Source: Sarocladium kiliense (taxonomy: Eukaryota > Ascomycota > Sordariomycetes > Hypocreales > Sarocladiaceae). Taken from it: DNA of 64,000 nucleotides. This document shows positions 40,912 to 52,755 of this stretch, in pieces (position 1 is the first letter of the stretch; the number at the start of each line of letters is the position of its first letter). Made by a program: the position numbers and the translations under genes. Where the stretch lies: contig JAUZTG010000007.1 of the NCBI GenBank assembly GCA_030734395.1, forward strand, positions 62,001-126,000, read 5' to 3'. The notes under the pieces are model-generated. The model was not told the DNA's origin, did no database searches, and saw only the letters and a list, made by a program, of their open reading frames with translations.

Positions 40912-42732
40912 GCTGTGCTGGGTGATCTGGGTGATCTTGATTCTGTCTAGTCCTGGCCGACATTTTTCTGCCGAAACAACTGCAGCCAATCTGATGATGG
41001 ACGCCGTTCCAGCGGTCGAAAAGTTCTCTTCACGGACACTGACCAAGCTCTTGTTGAGGAAGGCCTCGATGCGATTGTCAGTGAGGTACTAGGTAGCGGC
41101 ATTAAGGGTGCTTCTAGCTAAGGCAAGAGGTCTGAGTCCAGTCAACAGTCAGGGGAAGAGGTAGAGGCTCTCCCATATCGTCCTTCAACTTCGATTTTAT
41201 CGACGGTATGTAGCGGCAAGAGAGGCTTGGTACTTATCGCTTCCTCGTGGCAGCGTCAAGACAAATTAACTATATCGCAAGGCTCAAGGGGTACCGATAC
41301 GATACACCAAGGCTAAATTTAACTGTGCATCGATTATAAACAAATGGAGCGTTTGAACGGTTCGAAAGCCTGGACTAAGGCAGAGATAACTGCCTATCTG
41401 GGCTGGAGTCGTAGGAAGATGAGCATGCTGAGCCTCGCGTTGCTGCACAGGGATATGATCATTCACAATGACGAGGCACGGCATATATATGTGAAGAAAT
41501 TGAGGCCGATACAGCGGAGCAAGAGACCCTTCGGGTCGCTTCAGGTGGCTGTAACTCAACACGATCCACTGAGCGAGACTGATCATGGGAACCTTGTCAC
41601 CCTGTCGATGGGGCACTCCCCAGTGTGCGAGGGGCAGCCGATGTGGTCTTCTTTGCCCATGGACTCTTCGTGAGGATGGCGGAAAGGGATATGATCACAA
41701 TTACGATATACGTCAGAACCCCAAGGGCTGGACCGCTGAACACTGACCTTTAGTAGGGGGCCGGTTGTACACGCAACCTTTCAGGAGCATGCGGAAGCTT
41801 GGGCCTTACTTGGGGTCAAAATCAAGGATCCGTGGATTCCATGCGTCGCAATTTACTGACGCGACTTATCCAGTATTCGCAGAAGGGGAATTCAAGATGT
41901 CGCGCGGGACGCTCGAGTTTACAGCTTGTTTTAGAAGGCACATACCCTTGCTGAAAATAAACCTGGGAAGAGACCATTCAGCTCCTGGGATGTCATATCA
42001 AGAAATAATACGTCGCTCGCGATTAGAATGAACGAACAAGGCCATCCACTGCTCCCTTGAGACCCTACTATAGATGACATCGGGCTTTTTGTGTTTTCAT
42101 TAGGAAGAAGGGCCCTTGAGCTCGTGCTAGGCGCCTTCCAGCTTTGTGACAGCAATGTAGAAGAGTAGCGTTCCTCAATTTGGTCAAATAATCGATAAGC
42201 AATGCTTATCACTCTTAATACTCATCCGGGCTTGCTGAAGCCAGACCGTTCTGCCTGGCCACCTCAAAGCATACTAAACCAAGTGCACAGTATTGCTAAC
42301 ACGTTTCACCTTGGGAAATAGGGTAAAAAAAAAAATTTAGATAAAAACATGGGACTCGGAGGAGACATGTCGCCTACTCCTCTAGAATTGTTGTGAAAAT
42401 TTCGGCAGGCATAAAGTCCTTCCAGGTCAGGTGTCAAGGTTTGTGATGACCCCTCCATCATTTTGCAATCCCAGACCATCCCTCATACCATTGGTCAAGG
42501 AGCAGCAAACGAAGGACACAGCGGAGTGGGCATTTTTTGGAGATTGTCGAGGGCAAGAACAATGCTGACCGTTCTTGTAAGGTAGGAGAGCCCACAGACA
42601 TGCCATAACTACTTCGCATACACCTATCCACCTTCATCCCCCACCGTCTAACTGGTTTGCCCCCCTCCAAAAAAAGTAAAGTACGGCTGTTGCAACTGTC
42701 GACCTCACACAGCTCGGCACATTAGCCCACCC
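40912..42732. other. About 1.8 kb with one weak ORF
   Basis: Contains ORF 41344-41673, listed separately, and short in-frame scraps after it (PVVHATFQEHAEAWALLGVK near 41760-41820) that may be the same decayed gene. An A-rich run is at 42325-42336. No other feature. Confidence 0.35.
41344..41673 (+). CDS. Hypothetical ORF, 109 aa
   Basis: Open from ATG 41344. It contains WTKAEITAYLGWSRRKMSML, which has the look of a small helix-turn-helix, and HIYVKKLRPIQRSKRPFG. I do not recognise a family. No splice sites or neighbours give context, and the end (CEGQPMWSSLPMDSS) is unconvincing. It could be the start of a broken gene that continues near 41760. Confidence 0.25.
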   Translation: MERLNGSKAWTKAEITAYLGWSRRKMSMLSLALLHRDMIIHNDEARHIYVKKLRPIQRSKRPFGSLQVAVTQHDPLSETDHGNLVTLSMGHSPVCEGQPMWSSLPMDSS

Positions 42733-43640
42733 TTAACACTCCAACAGGGCCTTAAACGCCTCGACAGGTGTACTCTTAGGCGCAGCAAGCTCGAGAACAG
42801 CTCTGCTAGTCGTGGACGCTGTGCACTCTCCAGCCCACGCCGTCTCCTGGGCATGCTTGACAGAAAGGATGAGATTCTTGGACCCTTCGCTTTGGGCTGC
42901 CAGTTGGTCGATAAACGATAGGTCCTGGAAGCGAACATCTTCAACTTTGGTGCCAATGTACTCCTCAACCATGGTAATGATTTGACGTCCGGTGATATCC
43001 TCCGGTCCGTTCAAGACGTATTTAGCCTTGTTGTGCCTCGTAGTATCCTCCTCCGCCAGAAGGTGAGCTGCAAAAGTCCCGACATCATCGGCGTCGATGA
43101 TACCGACAGGCGTGTCCTCCGAAGCCATAAGCCTGAGGGTTTCCTGCTTTCCGGTCTTGCGGAAGTTCTTGACCAACTCGGCGGCAGGAGAAAGGTAGAA
43201 TTGGGAAAAGATGTTAGGCTGCAGCGAAGTCCACTGTAGACCTTGGAACGCCGGCGAGCTGAGCAAGGCTTCAATTGCCCAGTGCGTCCTTGGATAGTAG
43301 GCAGGGCAATCCGGGCGCACGTTTGCAGCGGTCGTTGAAATTCGTACGACGTACTGAACGCCTGCTGTGAGAGCAGCCAGATGAAACGTCGATTCTTCGG
43401 CGAACTGATTCGGATGTACGTGTGAAGCAATGAAGGCCCTCACAACATTATTGTGACGGAGCCAATCAGCGGTGATTTCGACCCAGTTCTTTTCTATTAC
43501 TTCGACGTTGGGCAATCCGGCGAGCTCTTGTGCTATAGTTCCGCGCGAGGAACGTGTAAGAGCAAGAATTCTGTGTCCGGAAAAGATGGTAGTTTTCAAA
43601 AGTGATGACAGGGTTCTGACAACGCTAGTATCAGCAGGGA
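42733..43640 (-). pseudogene. NmrA-like NAD(P)-binding protein, copy 1, lacking its Rossmann start
   Basis: Residues from SVVRTLSSLLKTTIFSGHRI to the C-terminus align along their whole length with the two intact 314-aa copies at 55077 and 62111 (shared: VVRAFIASHVHPNQFAEEST, YVVRISTTAANVRPDCPAYY, VLNGPEDITGRQI). The frame is open upstream to 43755, but that part (MVRPQPTGELRAGVRKCPEG..) is unrelated, and the GATGNTG cofactor loop of the other copies is gone. The breakpoint lies at about 43625-43640. Other copies have no intron here, so a lost first exon is unlikely. It would not bind NAD(P) normally. Closest to the 62111 copy by eye. Confidence 0.75.
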
Positions 43641-43658
43641 GCAGAGCCCCTCGATTGG

Positions 43659-44113
43659 TTGAACCTCGAATTTCTCCAAAGAGTTCAATTGCAGCCCCCT
43701 CGGGACATTTACGGACCCCTGCCCGAAGCTCTCCCGTCGGCTGGGGCCGCACCACCCCACCCTGACATTGTCGATGTGGCCACCTTCAACAACCCGACGC
43801 AAATATCTTCTGCTTTTGGAATGGAGAGAATGAAGGAGGACATCTCCACGGCCATCAATCATCATCGATATTGTTCTTCTTGGTTTATGGAGCTTTCATG
43901 GGACCAATATGGAATAAAGGTTTGTGACATCCTCTCCCCCTACACCATGGCAATTCCATGCTGACAAAAGCTTGTTTCACACTCAGCATTGCAGCAGTCA
44001 AGGCGGCCAAGCCTAGGAAACGGAAATGCCGGTACTATCAAGGATGAGATCAACGACTTAATTAAAAATACGGCTACACTGCCCAAGGATATCGTTAACT
44101 CAAAGATAAAGCA
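43659..44113 (+). CDS. Hypothetical small gene, tentative two exons
   Basis: A frame from about 43659 (LQRVQLQPPRDIYGPLPEAL, PDIVDVATFNNPTQISSAFG, SWFMELSWDQYGIK) can be spliced over 43919-43986 (GTTTGT..ACACTCAG). It leads to LQQSRRPSLGNGNAGTIKDE, INDLIKNTATLPKDIVNSKI, then a stop at 44113. Amino-acid use looks natural, but no domain is recognised. It overlaps the false N-terminus of NmrA copy 1 on the other strand and may be the DNA that replaced that gene's 5' end. Confidence 0.3.
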
Positions 44114-44625
44114 GTAGGTCATACCTCGGCGCTCCTACAGAAGCAGAGGGATAGGGACTGACTAGCTCTCTCAGGGGATCGGAAATAGGTACGGAAACAA
44201 GTCGCAGACGCAATGCTGCGAGCACCAAGACGAGGGAGCATCGGTGCATGACTATTGACAACCTCAAGAAGCAAATTGAAGAAACGATAAGCACATCAAA
44301 GTAGTCGTTCGATCTCTGCGAGCTCCGTATCCTCGCGGTCTCGTTCCTCCTGTTGCTTGCTCCTGCTGCTTGCTCCTGCTGCTTGCTCCTGCTGCTGCTG
44401 GTCCTACGGCCATCTTCTGGCCTCTGTTCAAAGGGATTCTGGCCATGTTGGCAAGGGACCGTGAGGAGGGAGGGCTTTTGCAAGAGCCAGCGTCAACTAC
44501 GGTTTAGATATGTGTCAGCGATACGGATTGCTGATAGGCGGTAAGAGCGTGAGCCCTCAGACTTCTCTCCACCTATGTACGGGTTTCCTTGGACTAACCA
44601 GAGTATCCATCGACGCAATCTGTAC
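44114..44625. other. Intergenic with short Leu/Ser-coding repeat
   Basis: Contains about three copies of TGCTCCTGCTGCT at 44355-44400, a simple repeat. No gene is supported. Confidence 0.4.
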
Positions 44626-46402
44626 TCAGAACCGAATAATGCCAATATTCTCAGTGAGCCACTTGAAGCTGTCCGCCCTAAAGTCGTCCGATATGATTGT
44701 AGACTTGTCCTTGAAGATCTGCGGCATCTTGTGTGCCTCCGACCACTGAGGCCAGTGGGGGAAGCCGCTGTCCCCGTTACCGTTGGGGTCGAGCGAGTGC
44801 ACAAAGTTGAAGAAGTACGACCTCATGCTCTGGCCGGCGTAGTTATCCTTGATACCGTAGAACACCTGGAGGATGTCCGAGCCGTGGAAGGTGCCTAGGA
44901 CGGGGAATCCCTTGTTCTGGGACATCATATACGACCACGACGGGACGTCGCTGTTCAGTGCTGTGGTGGCAGTGAGGAACAGTCTCCGTGCGAGGGTGAA
45001 GACCAGGTCGCCGATGATAGAGGCTCGGCGTTTGAAACCAGGGAAAACCTCATTCATGAGGCCGGTGCCGAATGGGCTGTTGTCAATGATCGCCGCGAGG
45101 CCGTTACCGTAGGTGTCAACCAGATCGTTAAGCTGTGTCAGGGTCGCGTCCGCGAAGTAGTAGTCCTTGAAGTACTGGACTAGCTTCTTCTTGGTGTTGA
45201 GCTCGGACTGGAACAGGGCAAAGAGCGTGCCCTCGTCTTCCAAGCCGCCGATGATCATCGGGACCGCGGCGTACTTGCCCTGCAGCACGAGAACGTCTGG
45301 CGAGGCGGTGAGTGTCCGGCCGTCGGGGCGTGGCAGATAGGACAGGGCTAGGGAGTTGAAGGACAGGAGGTGGGGCACGGAGCTGACGGCATTGAGGAAG
45401 TCGTCGTAGGGCAATTCGCGGAGACAGTTGAGCGTGTCGGCCGCGTCGGCGCACCCTCCAGACTCGACGACCTGGTCGTACACAGCCTGGCCTTTTGGAG
45501 AGCCCAGTTCCTTTGTTGGGATGATACTCCCGGAGCTCATAATAGCTCCCCTGAAGAGGGGCTTCCCCTTGTAAGTATGGTCGCCGTCAAAGAGGGCCAT
45601 TTGCGTAAAGACGGAGATTGCTCCGGCGGATTCGCCCCAGATGGTGACCTTGTCTGGGTCGCCTCCAAACGAGGCGATGTTATCTGCGACCCATTCAAGA
45701 CCCATTCGCTGGTCAAGAAGTCCTGCATTGCCCGCGCCATCTTCCTCAATCTCCTGACCGGGCATGAAGCCGAATCCGGCGACCCGATACTGCACTGCCA
45801 CGAAGACAAACGGCTTCTTGATATTTACTCCATAGTTGAGGAGACTTGTGCCGTCATACATGGAGGACCATCCAAGCTATTGTGACACGGGTTGTCAGAG
45901 GAGGACTTTCAGGATATTACAGGGCAGGGTCAAATGAACGTACCTCGAAGCCGCCACCGAAGATCCAGAAAAGGACAGGCAGGTTGTCCTTGGCGGTCGT
46001 GCCCTCGGGGCGAGCCACGGTGATGCTCAGGCAGTCTTCACTCTGTCCTGTAGCGTTCTGAAGGAACGGAATGTTGGCGACAGTGCCCAGGACGTCGAGG
46101 AGCAGGTTCTGGCTTTCCGTAGAAGAGACGAACTGGGGGCAGGCTCCGGCGGGCCCGGTGCCGTCGAAGGTGCCAATGTTTCGCGTGAGGCGCTTGGGGG
46201 GCCTCAGTCGCAGGGCACCGACTGGGGGCTCAGCATATGGGATGCCACCAAACGACTCGACGCCGTTCATGACATTCCCAAGCACTGTCGCGGATGGCTC
46301 ATGGATCACGACGGTGGCAGTCTTCTCCACCGACGAAGTTGGCGCCGCGCAGGTCTGTGTCACCAAGATGGCCAAGACGAGAGTAGAAAGAACAGCCTTC
46401 AT
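44626..46402 (-). CDS. Secreted type-B carboxylesterase/lipase, two exons, 569 aa
   Basis: Exon 1 is 46402-45944 and exon 2 is 45876-44626, with a 67-nt GTACGT..AATAG intron and phase 0. The N-terminus is a signal peptide (MKAVLSTLVLAILVTQTCAA). Family motifs: FGGIPYAEPPVGALRLRPPK, SEDCLSITVARP, the oxyanion loop WIFGGGFE, and the nucleophile elbow IWGESAGA. The C-terminal region carries FHGSDILQVFYG, which supplies the likely catalytic His. Length fits fungal COesterase/lipase proteins. It hydrolyses carboxylic esters outside the cell; the substrate is unknown. It is intact and the first of the better-preserved genes on this side. Confidence 0.9.
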
Positions 46403-46515
46403 GGTGATGGGCCGAGAATGCGAAGTGTCTCACAGTGCTTGGTATTGGGGCAGGATGCAGGGCCGTATGCAAGGCGTCGTACAATCTGGATGATGGGCCA
46501 TGATACAGACCTTTC

Positions 46516-46523
46516 TATATATA
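46516..46523 (-). promoter_or_regulatory. TATATATA upstream of the esterase
   Basis: TATATATA about 115 bp upstream of the esterase ATG (46402). A second run is near 46530. Plausible core promoter. Confidence 0.4.
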
Positions 46524-47892
46524 CCAGTGTATATATTTCATGTGTATATACTGCTGTTGCTCCTATTCGGGCCTCCCTGTCATTAAGCCATGTACGGGAC
46601 CATATGATGGGACCAGGATACAGAAACCCACCAGGTGGACATGTCGGGATCGAGTTTGAGTGCTTGGCGCGGGACAACCACCAAAAACATAGTGACATAG
46701 ACTTTTTGATTACCAAGTGGGCACCGACTCTGGGGACAAAGACACAGAGAAAGCGAAAAACACAACATCACGAGCAGCGAGGTTTGAGATGCTCCCTCGG
46801 CTTAGAGAACAATTGCGCACGATTAACATGCTTGTGATTGCGAGAGCTCCGAGAAGCAGATGCAGGGGAAGGCGGGGGAGAGGATGACGCGCGGGGAAAC
46901 GTGGGGGAGGTAATGGTGGTGTGGAGGATTACGATGGGTCCGCGATGAGGAGAAGAGCCGGGGTAATAGAGTTTGGGCGCTGAATGGCGGCGCCGGCGGA
47001 CGATCAGAACCCTCCACGGGACGAGGCTAATGGCGGATCCCAGAGGCTGCAAAAGGCTGTCCAATCAGGGGCACCTTGCCGTTGCCCTTTGAGCAGTGGC
47101 CAGCGTTCCTTAAGTCCTAGCGTGGCTTGATCCTTGATCCGGCATGTGGCCCGATGCAGCAACGACGCTGGTCGACGTCGAGGAGGAGCGGCTTGTCACT
47201 GCTCGTGCAGGCCTGCCATGTACTAGTCTAAGTACTAGACAGTAGTACTAGCACAAGCACATGCAAAAGCATAATTTAGACGACAAGGTACGGAATAATT
47301 AGTAGTCCAAGTCCAAGTAATCACATCCCATCACAATCCACGTCCGCGGCACATTGGCCACCCCTCCTATCTCTCAGGCTTTTGCCCTACCCTTGCTCCC
47401 CCCAGGTTCCTCTTTTCCTGGCCCGTGCGTCCCCACCAGAATAGAACCAAGTCACCGATCACCCAACTGATCGCCTGTCAATGCTTCGCATCCCCAGCCT
47501 TTTCGTCAGCCTGCACTATTCCCAACTAGCCGTAGTTTTCAACCAGGGCCTTGAACATGTTGGGCCTCCCATCAGCCGCAGCGGCAGCAGACGCAGAAGC
47601 AGAGTGGGAGAGCAGACGACAGGTCAGCGCAAGTCAATGCTGACAACCTTTATTTCCACTCGGCCGGCCCACCCAGCCTCGGGATCCTGCAAGCCACATG
47701 GCCGTCATTTTCACGTGGCTTGCATGAGCCAGGCACATACCAACGGTCGACGTCGACCGTGCAGTAGAATAAAAGGCATGAGCCGGCTCTTTGTCCGGGA
47801 ACCCCTCCCCCCAAGCACCCAACTCGCGCGTCTCCTCCAAGCAACCCGATAGTGCCGTGCCCGTCCAGTTGTCCGCACACCCGAGATCGACA
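46524..47892. other. Long shared upstream region of esterase and bZIP gene
   Basis: About 1.4 kb between two divergent genes. No ORF here has a recognisable product. Probable regulatory DNA, with no specific operator identified. Confidence 0.4.
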
Positions 47893-49165
47893 ATGTCCTC
47901 GTCGGCCCAACCCACAAAGCGTCGGGTGCGCAGCGAGAGCCAGCTAAAGCAAAAGAGGCTCGCAGATCGCATTAAGCACAAGGAGAACCGGCAGACCAGC
48001 AAGAAGGCCATGGAGCGCATCGAGAGCGACATCGCCCTCATCAAGTGCGGCCTGCAAGGGCTGGGCTTCCAGCTCCGGGCCCTCAACAGCATCCCAGCCC
48101 CGCTGCCGACACTGCTCTCCAGCGGCCCAAGGATCACCCTCGACCAACTGCACGTACCAACCTGGACCGGGTACCCCAGCCCCAGTCAGCGTCCCCCAGA
48201 CCTTCTCCAACCCCAGGCCGCCCCTGTTGTTGCTGGCGCCCCCTGTAATGCTGCTGCCTCGCTCTCCTCCCACGGCCAGGGCCTGATCGGGCCACTGGGC
48301 GACCTAAGTCAGTCGACACAACAAGCTTCACACTACCACCGCTCCGCTCCGCAAACCCCAGTCGCCGTCACCAGGCATGTTCTCGACTGCCAGTGTGGAT
48401 CGCGGCATCTTGACAAGTTCGACCGCATCGACCACTGTGCCGTCACAGAACTCTACAAGGGCCGCACTGCGCCTGATCACGATGCCGATGCCTTGGGTGA
48501 CATGCCCCGCAACCCCTCGCTGTCCGCCATGACGCTGCAGAGCACCAATGACAACACCGCGACCTTCTTCATCACAGGCTTTCTGCGGGCCTACCCGCAA
48601 AGGAGCATAGAGCAGCTGCTGGCCTCGTACTTTCTTGGTTATCGGTACATGCGGGTACGTTTAGATCCGAACACGCACGATCAGATGTGGCCCGTTTTTT
48701 GGCCCTCCCTCCCCCCTCGTCCCCCATCCCCCATTTCCCTCCCCTCACCCACAAAGCAAGCCCATCATGCGAGGGCCTGACCTATGAGTCGCTAATCATC
48801 TGGTCTCTTAGTGGCTGATGAAGCCAAGCCAGGAAACGCTGCAGGACGTTCCTGAATGGCTGCGTCCTACCGAGATCCAGCAATCCCATCCTCACGGTGT
48901 TGTCGTCGACTACATCCCGTGGCCGTCGCTCCGGGACTACCTATGCTCCAGCGGCGACACGGACCCGCGGCACTCGTTGCACGTCTACTTTGAGTCGGTC
49001 AGGTTGCTGTGGCCGCCCCAGCTCCCCCTGATCGCGCGTGATCCGTTTGGGGATTTTGGACTTAGCCCGGAGTTTGAAGCTGTCACCAGCCGGCTGGAGA
49101 GTTGGGCAATGGGCCCGCCGTGGACAGATGCGTTCCCTCACCTCCTGCACTTGGTGCAACCATGA
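47893..49165 (+). CDS. bZIP-like transcription factor with DUF3425 domain, two exons, 371 aa
   Basis: Exon 1 is 47893-48654 and exon 2 is 48812-49165, with a 157-nt GTACGT..CTCTTAG intron. The N-terminus is a diverged bZIP basic region (KRRVRSESQLKQKRLADRIK) followed by a weak heptad helix (RIESDIALIKCGLQGL). The C-terminal half matches the DUF3425 domain of fungal bZIP regulators: ITGFLRAYPQRSIEQLLASY, PEWLRPTEIQQSHPHGVVVD, IPWPSLRDYLC and a final acidic/Trp segment. The basic region lacks the usual NxxSQRxxRxRK pattern, so DNA binding may be altered. It may regulate the neighbouring esterase and oxidase genes; that is inference. Confidence 0.8.
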
Positions 49166-49598
49166 ACGACACCAAGGGGCAAGGAAACAAAAAGGAGAAG
49201 AAAACACAAATAATACACTCTACTATGACCTCCCCCCAGAATAGACTATATTCGCTCAAGGCAAATTTGTGTGCTCGCCGGAGCGGGTTTCCTTACGTCC
49301 GGAACCTACACCTTAATATCCGGGGTTCGGTCGACGTCGACGCAGACTACCAATAGATCGGCAGACGACGAAAGCGCGCAATTCTGAGGTGGGCGAACAA
49401 GAACATGCTCATATCGGTGATTTAGCAGAAGCAGTTCATGGGGGCGGCACGGAATTTTGCCTGAACGTAAAGTACGATACGCTCCTTTCGCAATTGGGAT
49501 GTGCGTGCCCGGGCGTGGGGAGCGTTACATCAAGCTGGGGAAGCCAACGGGGCGGTCTATCATAAGACTAGACTATTACGGGAGATTAGGAAGCGCAG
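49166..49598. other. Intergenic
   Basis: Upstream region of the FAD oxidase. No gene. Confidence 0.4.
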
Positions 49599-49606
49599 TA
49601 TATAAG
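49599..49606 (+). promoter_or_regulatory. TATATAAG core promoter element
   Basis: TATATAAG lies 118 bp upstream of the oxidase ATG at 49717. Confidence 0.45.
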
Positions 49607-49716
49607 AATCGCTCGAACATGAGTAAATAGAGGAACCCTTTTGGTTGATACGAGATAATCCACCACGTCGGCCCACCTAGTCTTATACAGCGCGTTGTTT
49701 CGATCACGAGAAAGTC

Positions 49717-51515
49717 ATGTTGGTTTTCACGTCTGTTCTGCTGGCCTCGAGCTTCTTTGCTCAGGCCTTCGCCGGCCCTAGCGCCTCTACGATGAAAGCA
49801 TGCGCCCAAATCGCAGCTGCCATCCCTCACCAGGTTTCCTCCAAACTCTCGATCCCCTACCGCTCGGAGGTCGACTCCTACTGGTCGACGGCTCTGCGCG
49901 ACGTCAAGCCAGCCTGTCTAGTGCTGCCGCGCTCAGCCGCGGAGGTGGCCACCGCCGTGCGGGTTCTCAACAAGTATCCGAGCGTGGAGTTTGCCGTCAA
50001 GAGTGGAGGGCACGACCCGAACCCCAGGCACTCCAGCGTCAAGGATGGAGTCCTCATCTCCACAAAGGACCTCGCTGGCGTCATCTACGACCCGGACACG
50101 CAGCTGGCATACGTCAAGCCCGGCGGCGAGTGGAACGATGTGATCAGTTCGCTGGACGAGCAGGGCGTGGCAATTGTCGGTGGGAGACTGGGTGAGACTG
50201 GCATCTTCTCCTTTCTTTTGACCTTTGGACTGACCCAGTTCGTGCTCTCAGGCCTTGTCGGCGTCGGCGGATACCTCTTGCAAGGCGGCATCTCTTTCCT
50301 CTCGACTCAGTACGGATTGGCTGCCGATGTGAGTTTCTCTCCTGACTAACTTTTGACAGCATGCTGACTTCTGCCGCAAAAAGAGTATCGTCGGCTGGGA
50401 GATTGTCTTGGCCAACGGAACTATCGCCAACATCGATGCATCCAAGAACCCGGAACTTGCCGTGGCCTTGAGGGGCAGCGGCAGCCAATTCGGTAGGTGT
50501 CTCACCAACAAAACCCGGTATATATTCAAGGTCGGCCACTAAAGTGATCAAAGGCATTGTAACGCAGTTCACCGTCAAGGCATATCCAATTGGCAAAGTC
50601 TGGGGCGGCATGAGAATCTACGGCGAGGACGCGGCCGATCAGATCTATGGCGCCTTGCACAACTTTGTTGCCGGCAACGCCAAAGACCCGAAAGCGGCAA
50701 TCATCCTTACCGATATCACTGCGCTGGGCGGCGCGAAGCTTTTTCTCATCTTCTACTTCTATGCGGAGCCAACGCCGCCAACGACGGGACCTTTTGCCGA
50801 TTTCCTGGACATCGATTCGACACTGGACATCACATCGGAGCAGTCATACGCAGAACTAGTGAGTAGCAAAGGCCCTTACCTTGGTGGTCTCCTGAACTGA
50901 CGGCTTGCGTGTAGTTGAAGACAAATGGACAAGGAGCCGAGCTTCTTCAGTCCCGCATCTCATTCAGGGTAAAGTCCAACACCCTCCACTGCGCCAACAG
51001 CAAAGTGTCAGGCTTCTAACACGGGGACTTAGACATTCACCCTGCCGTACTTGAAAGGCACTCCGGGCATGTACCAGGAGATCTCCACAAAGTTCACGTC
51101 GCTCGTCGCCGACTACCTCAAGAACCCGCTGCGCCTCACGTCCCAGTGCTCCATCGACTTCCAGCCTTTCCCCTCCATCATCGGCGAGCAGAGCCAGAAG
51201 AGCGGTGGCAACGCCATGGGCATCTCGGGGAGCGACCCGGACCGCCTCCTCTTGGAGATCCAGTGCTCCTGGTCCTCCAAGGCGGATGACGAGATCTTCG
51301 TCGCGGCCTCCAGGGACCTCACCCAGTGGCTCGAGGTGAAGGTCCCCGAGTGGACGGGCGGGAAGCAGTACTACCTGCCGTACCTCATGAACGACGCCGC
51401 GGGGGACCAGAACGTGACCGGGACCTACCGCGACTACGCAAAGTTCAGGGCGCTCCAGGCGGCTGTCGATCCCAACCAGCTCTTCAGCCAGCGTGGAGGT
51501 GGCTTCACTTACTAG
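49717..51515 (+). CDS. Secreted FAD-linked oxidoreductase (BBE-type), six exons, 503 aa
   Basis: Exons 49717-50191, 50252-50328, 50384-50492, 50545-50858, 50915-50968 and 51033-51515. The frame holds throughout, and all introns are 52-64 nt. A signal peptide (MLVFTSVLLASSFFAQAFAG) precedes the PCMH FAD-binding domain: PACLVLPRSAAEVATAVRVL and FAVKSGGHDPNP, whose His in SGGH is the usual covalent FAD site, then VGVGGYLLQGG and VLANGTIANIDA. The berberine-bridge-like C-terminus ends VDPNQLFSQRGGGFTY. The second Cys often used for bicovalent FAD is not evident. It oxidises small molecules or sugars with O2; such enzymes are common in fungal secondary-metabolite clusters. The exon 3 acceptor (CAAAAAG at 50383) is weak but gives the best fit. 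Confidence 0.85.
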
Positions 51516-51889
51516 GTGGTCTGGGGTAAACTTCCTTTTTCAATGTATACACGAATGAGCGACAAGTATTGACAGAAGATGGAAACGAAAGAAAACGTGA
51601 AACAGGTTTGTTTTACTCAGCCGGTGCGCGTGTGGCGCCCGCCATCTACCACTATGGGCTCTTGGCTTCATTGAACCGAGAGAGCAGTCCAGAGATATAT
51701 CCATGCAATGCAGATAGTTTAGTCTAACATTAGACAACCGCTGGCTCGAGGTGCTACTATGTGAGATCCGATTGCCATTCGAATCGATCGCGTCAAGACC
51801 TTCAGGTACTAGGCGCCTGCCGTTCTTGGCCCCTGACTGCTTCATTCCTGCTCTAAAAAACAGCTCTCTCAGCTTCGAATTAAAAGAAG
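51516..51889. other. Intergenic
   Basis: 3' flank of the oxidase. No recognised feature. Confidence 0.4.
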
Positions 51890-52465
51890 TTGCCGTCTAG
51901 ATCTTTTCTGAGAAGCCGCACGAAGTCATCTCAGGGAAGGCCGGTTTATCAAGGACATCGTCGGACCACTCAAAGACCCAGTCACTTTGGTTGGTTGGCG
52001 GTCGGACGACCAGAACCTTGCCAATCGTGTGGTAATGTTCCAAGGCGCCACGAGCAAGGAAACTTTGAAGCACAAAGACGAGAGGCGGAAGGACAAGCTG
52101 TTGTCCAGGCAAGGACTCGTGCAATCTGTGTGTTTGTTCGAGGACCCCCAAAAGTCAGCCTCGATTTTGCAGCGTTAGTGGCAATCAGTGGAAGCCTGCC
52201 TTCATGTTTCTGCCGGTGAAAGTCGCACGATGGGCGTCGTTAAACGCGATGGACACTCGACCTTGGTGATGTGGTTAACTTATGACTCGATGAAGTGCTC
52301 GATCTGGCGGCTATACTCCTTCAAGAAACCGAAGCACCCAACACCAAGCGGCTGGGTTAACTGCGACGGATGCGGTGGAAAGCGTAGTGCAGTAATCTTT
52401 CTGGCGTTGCAAAACTCACCGAAGGCAGAGGAGTGATGGTTCTTGTGTATTGATATGCGCAAGAT
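51890..52465 (-). pseudogene. Fot1/pogo transposase remnant
   Basis: 52280-52462 on the minus strand reads FGEFCNARKITALRFPPHPS and QLTQPLGVGCFGFLKEYSRQ, IEHFIES. This is clearly the end of a Fot1-type DDE domain, where the third catalytic Asp (LQPLDVGCF in the intact copy) is Gly. Downstream, HITKVECPSRLTTPIV and LSPAET continue the homology in other frames to about 52190. No terminal repeats are found. An old, dead copy. Confidence 0.65.
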
Positions 52466-52755
52466 ACTGACGACCCACGTTATTGAACCGCAGTATGGAG
52501 TTCATGCTCTAACATGAGTAGCACGTCGGCCTTCTCGTCTCTCTTAGGGCAACTCCTCTCGTCGTCTTCGTCGCGAGGCATTTTGTATCTGTGGAAAGGA
52601 GAAGATGATAATTGCTTCATTTATCCTAAACGTGCAGTGGGGGAACCACTGTTTATGTACAGGCACGATCTCTTATAGAATATTCCATCTTCTTCCATAC
52701 CTTGCCACCGCCTTGGTGGACTCACACTTGTGATCTCCAACAGTATCAGCCGATC
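52466..52755. other. Intergenic
   Basis: No feature recognised. Confidence 0.35.

Noticed and set aside
42733..43755. NmrA copy 1 as a normal 340-aa gene
   Set aside because: The N-terminal part is unrelated to the family and the cofactor loop is missing, so it was called a pseudogene.
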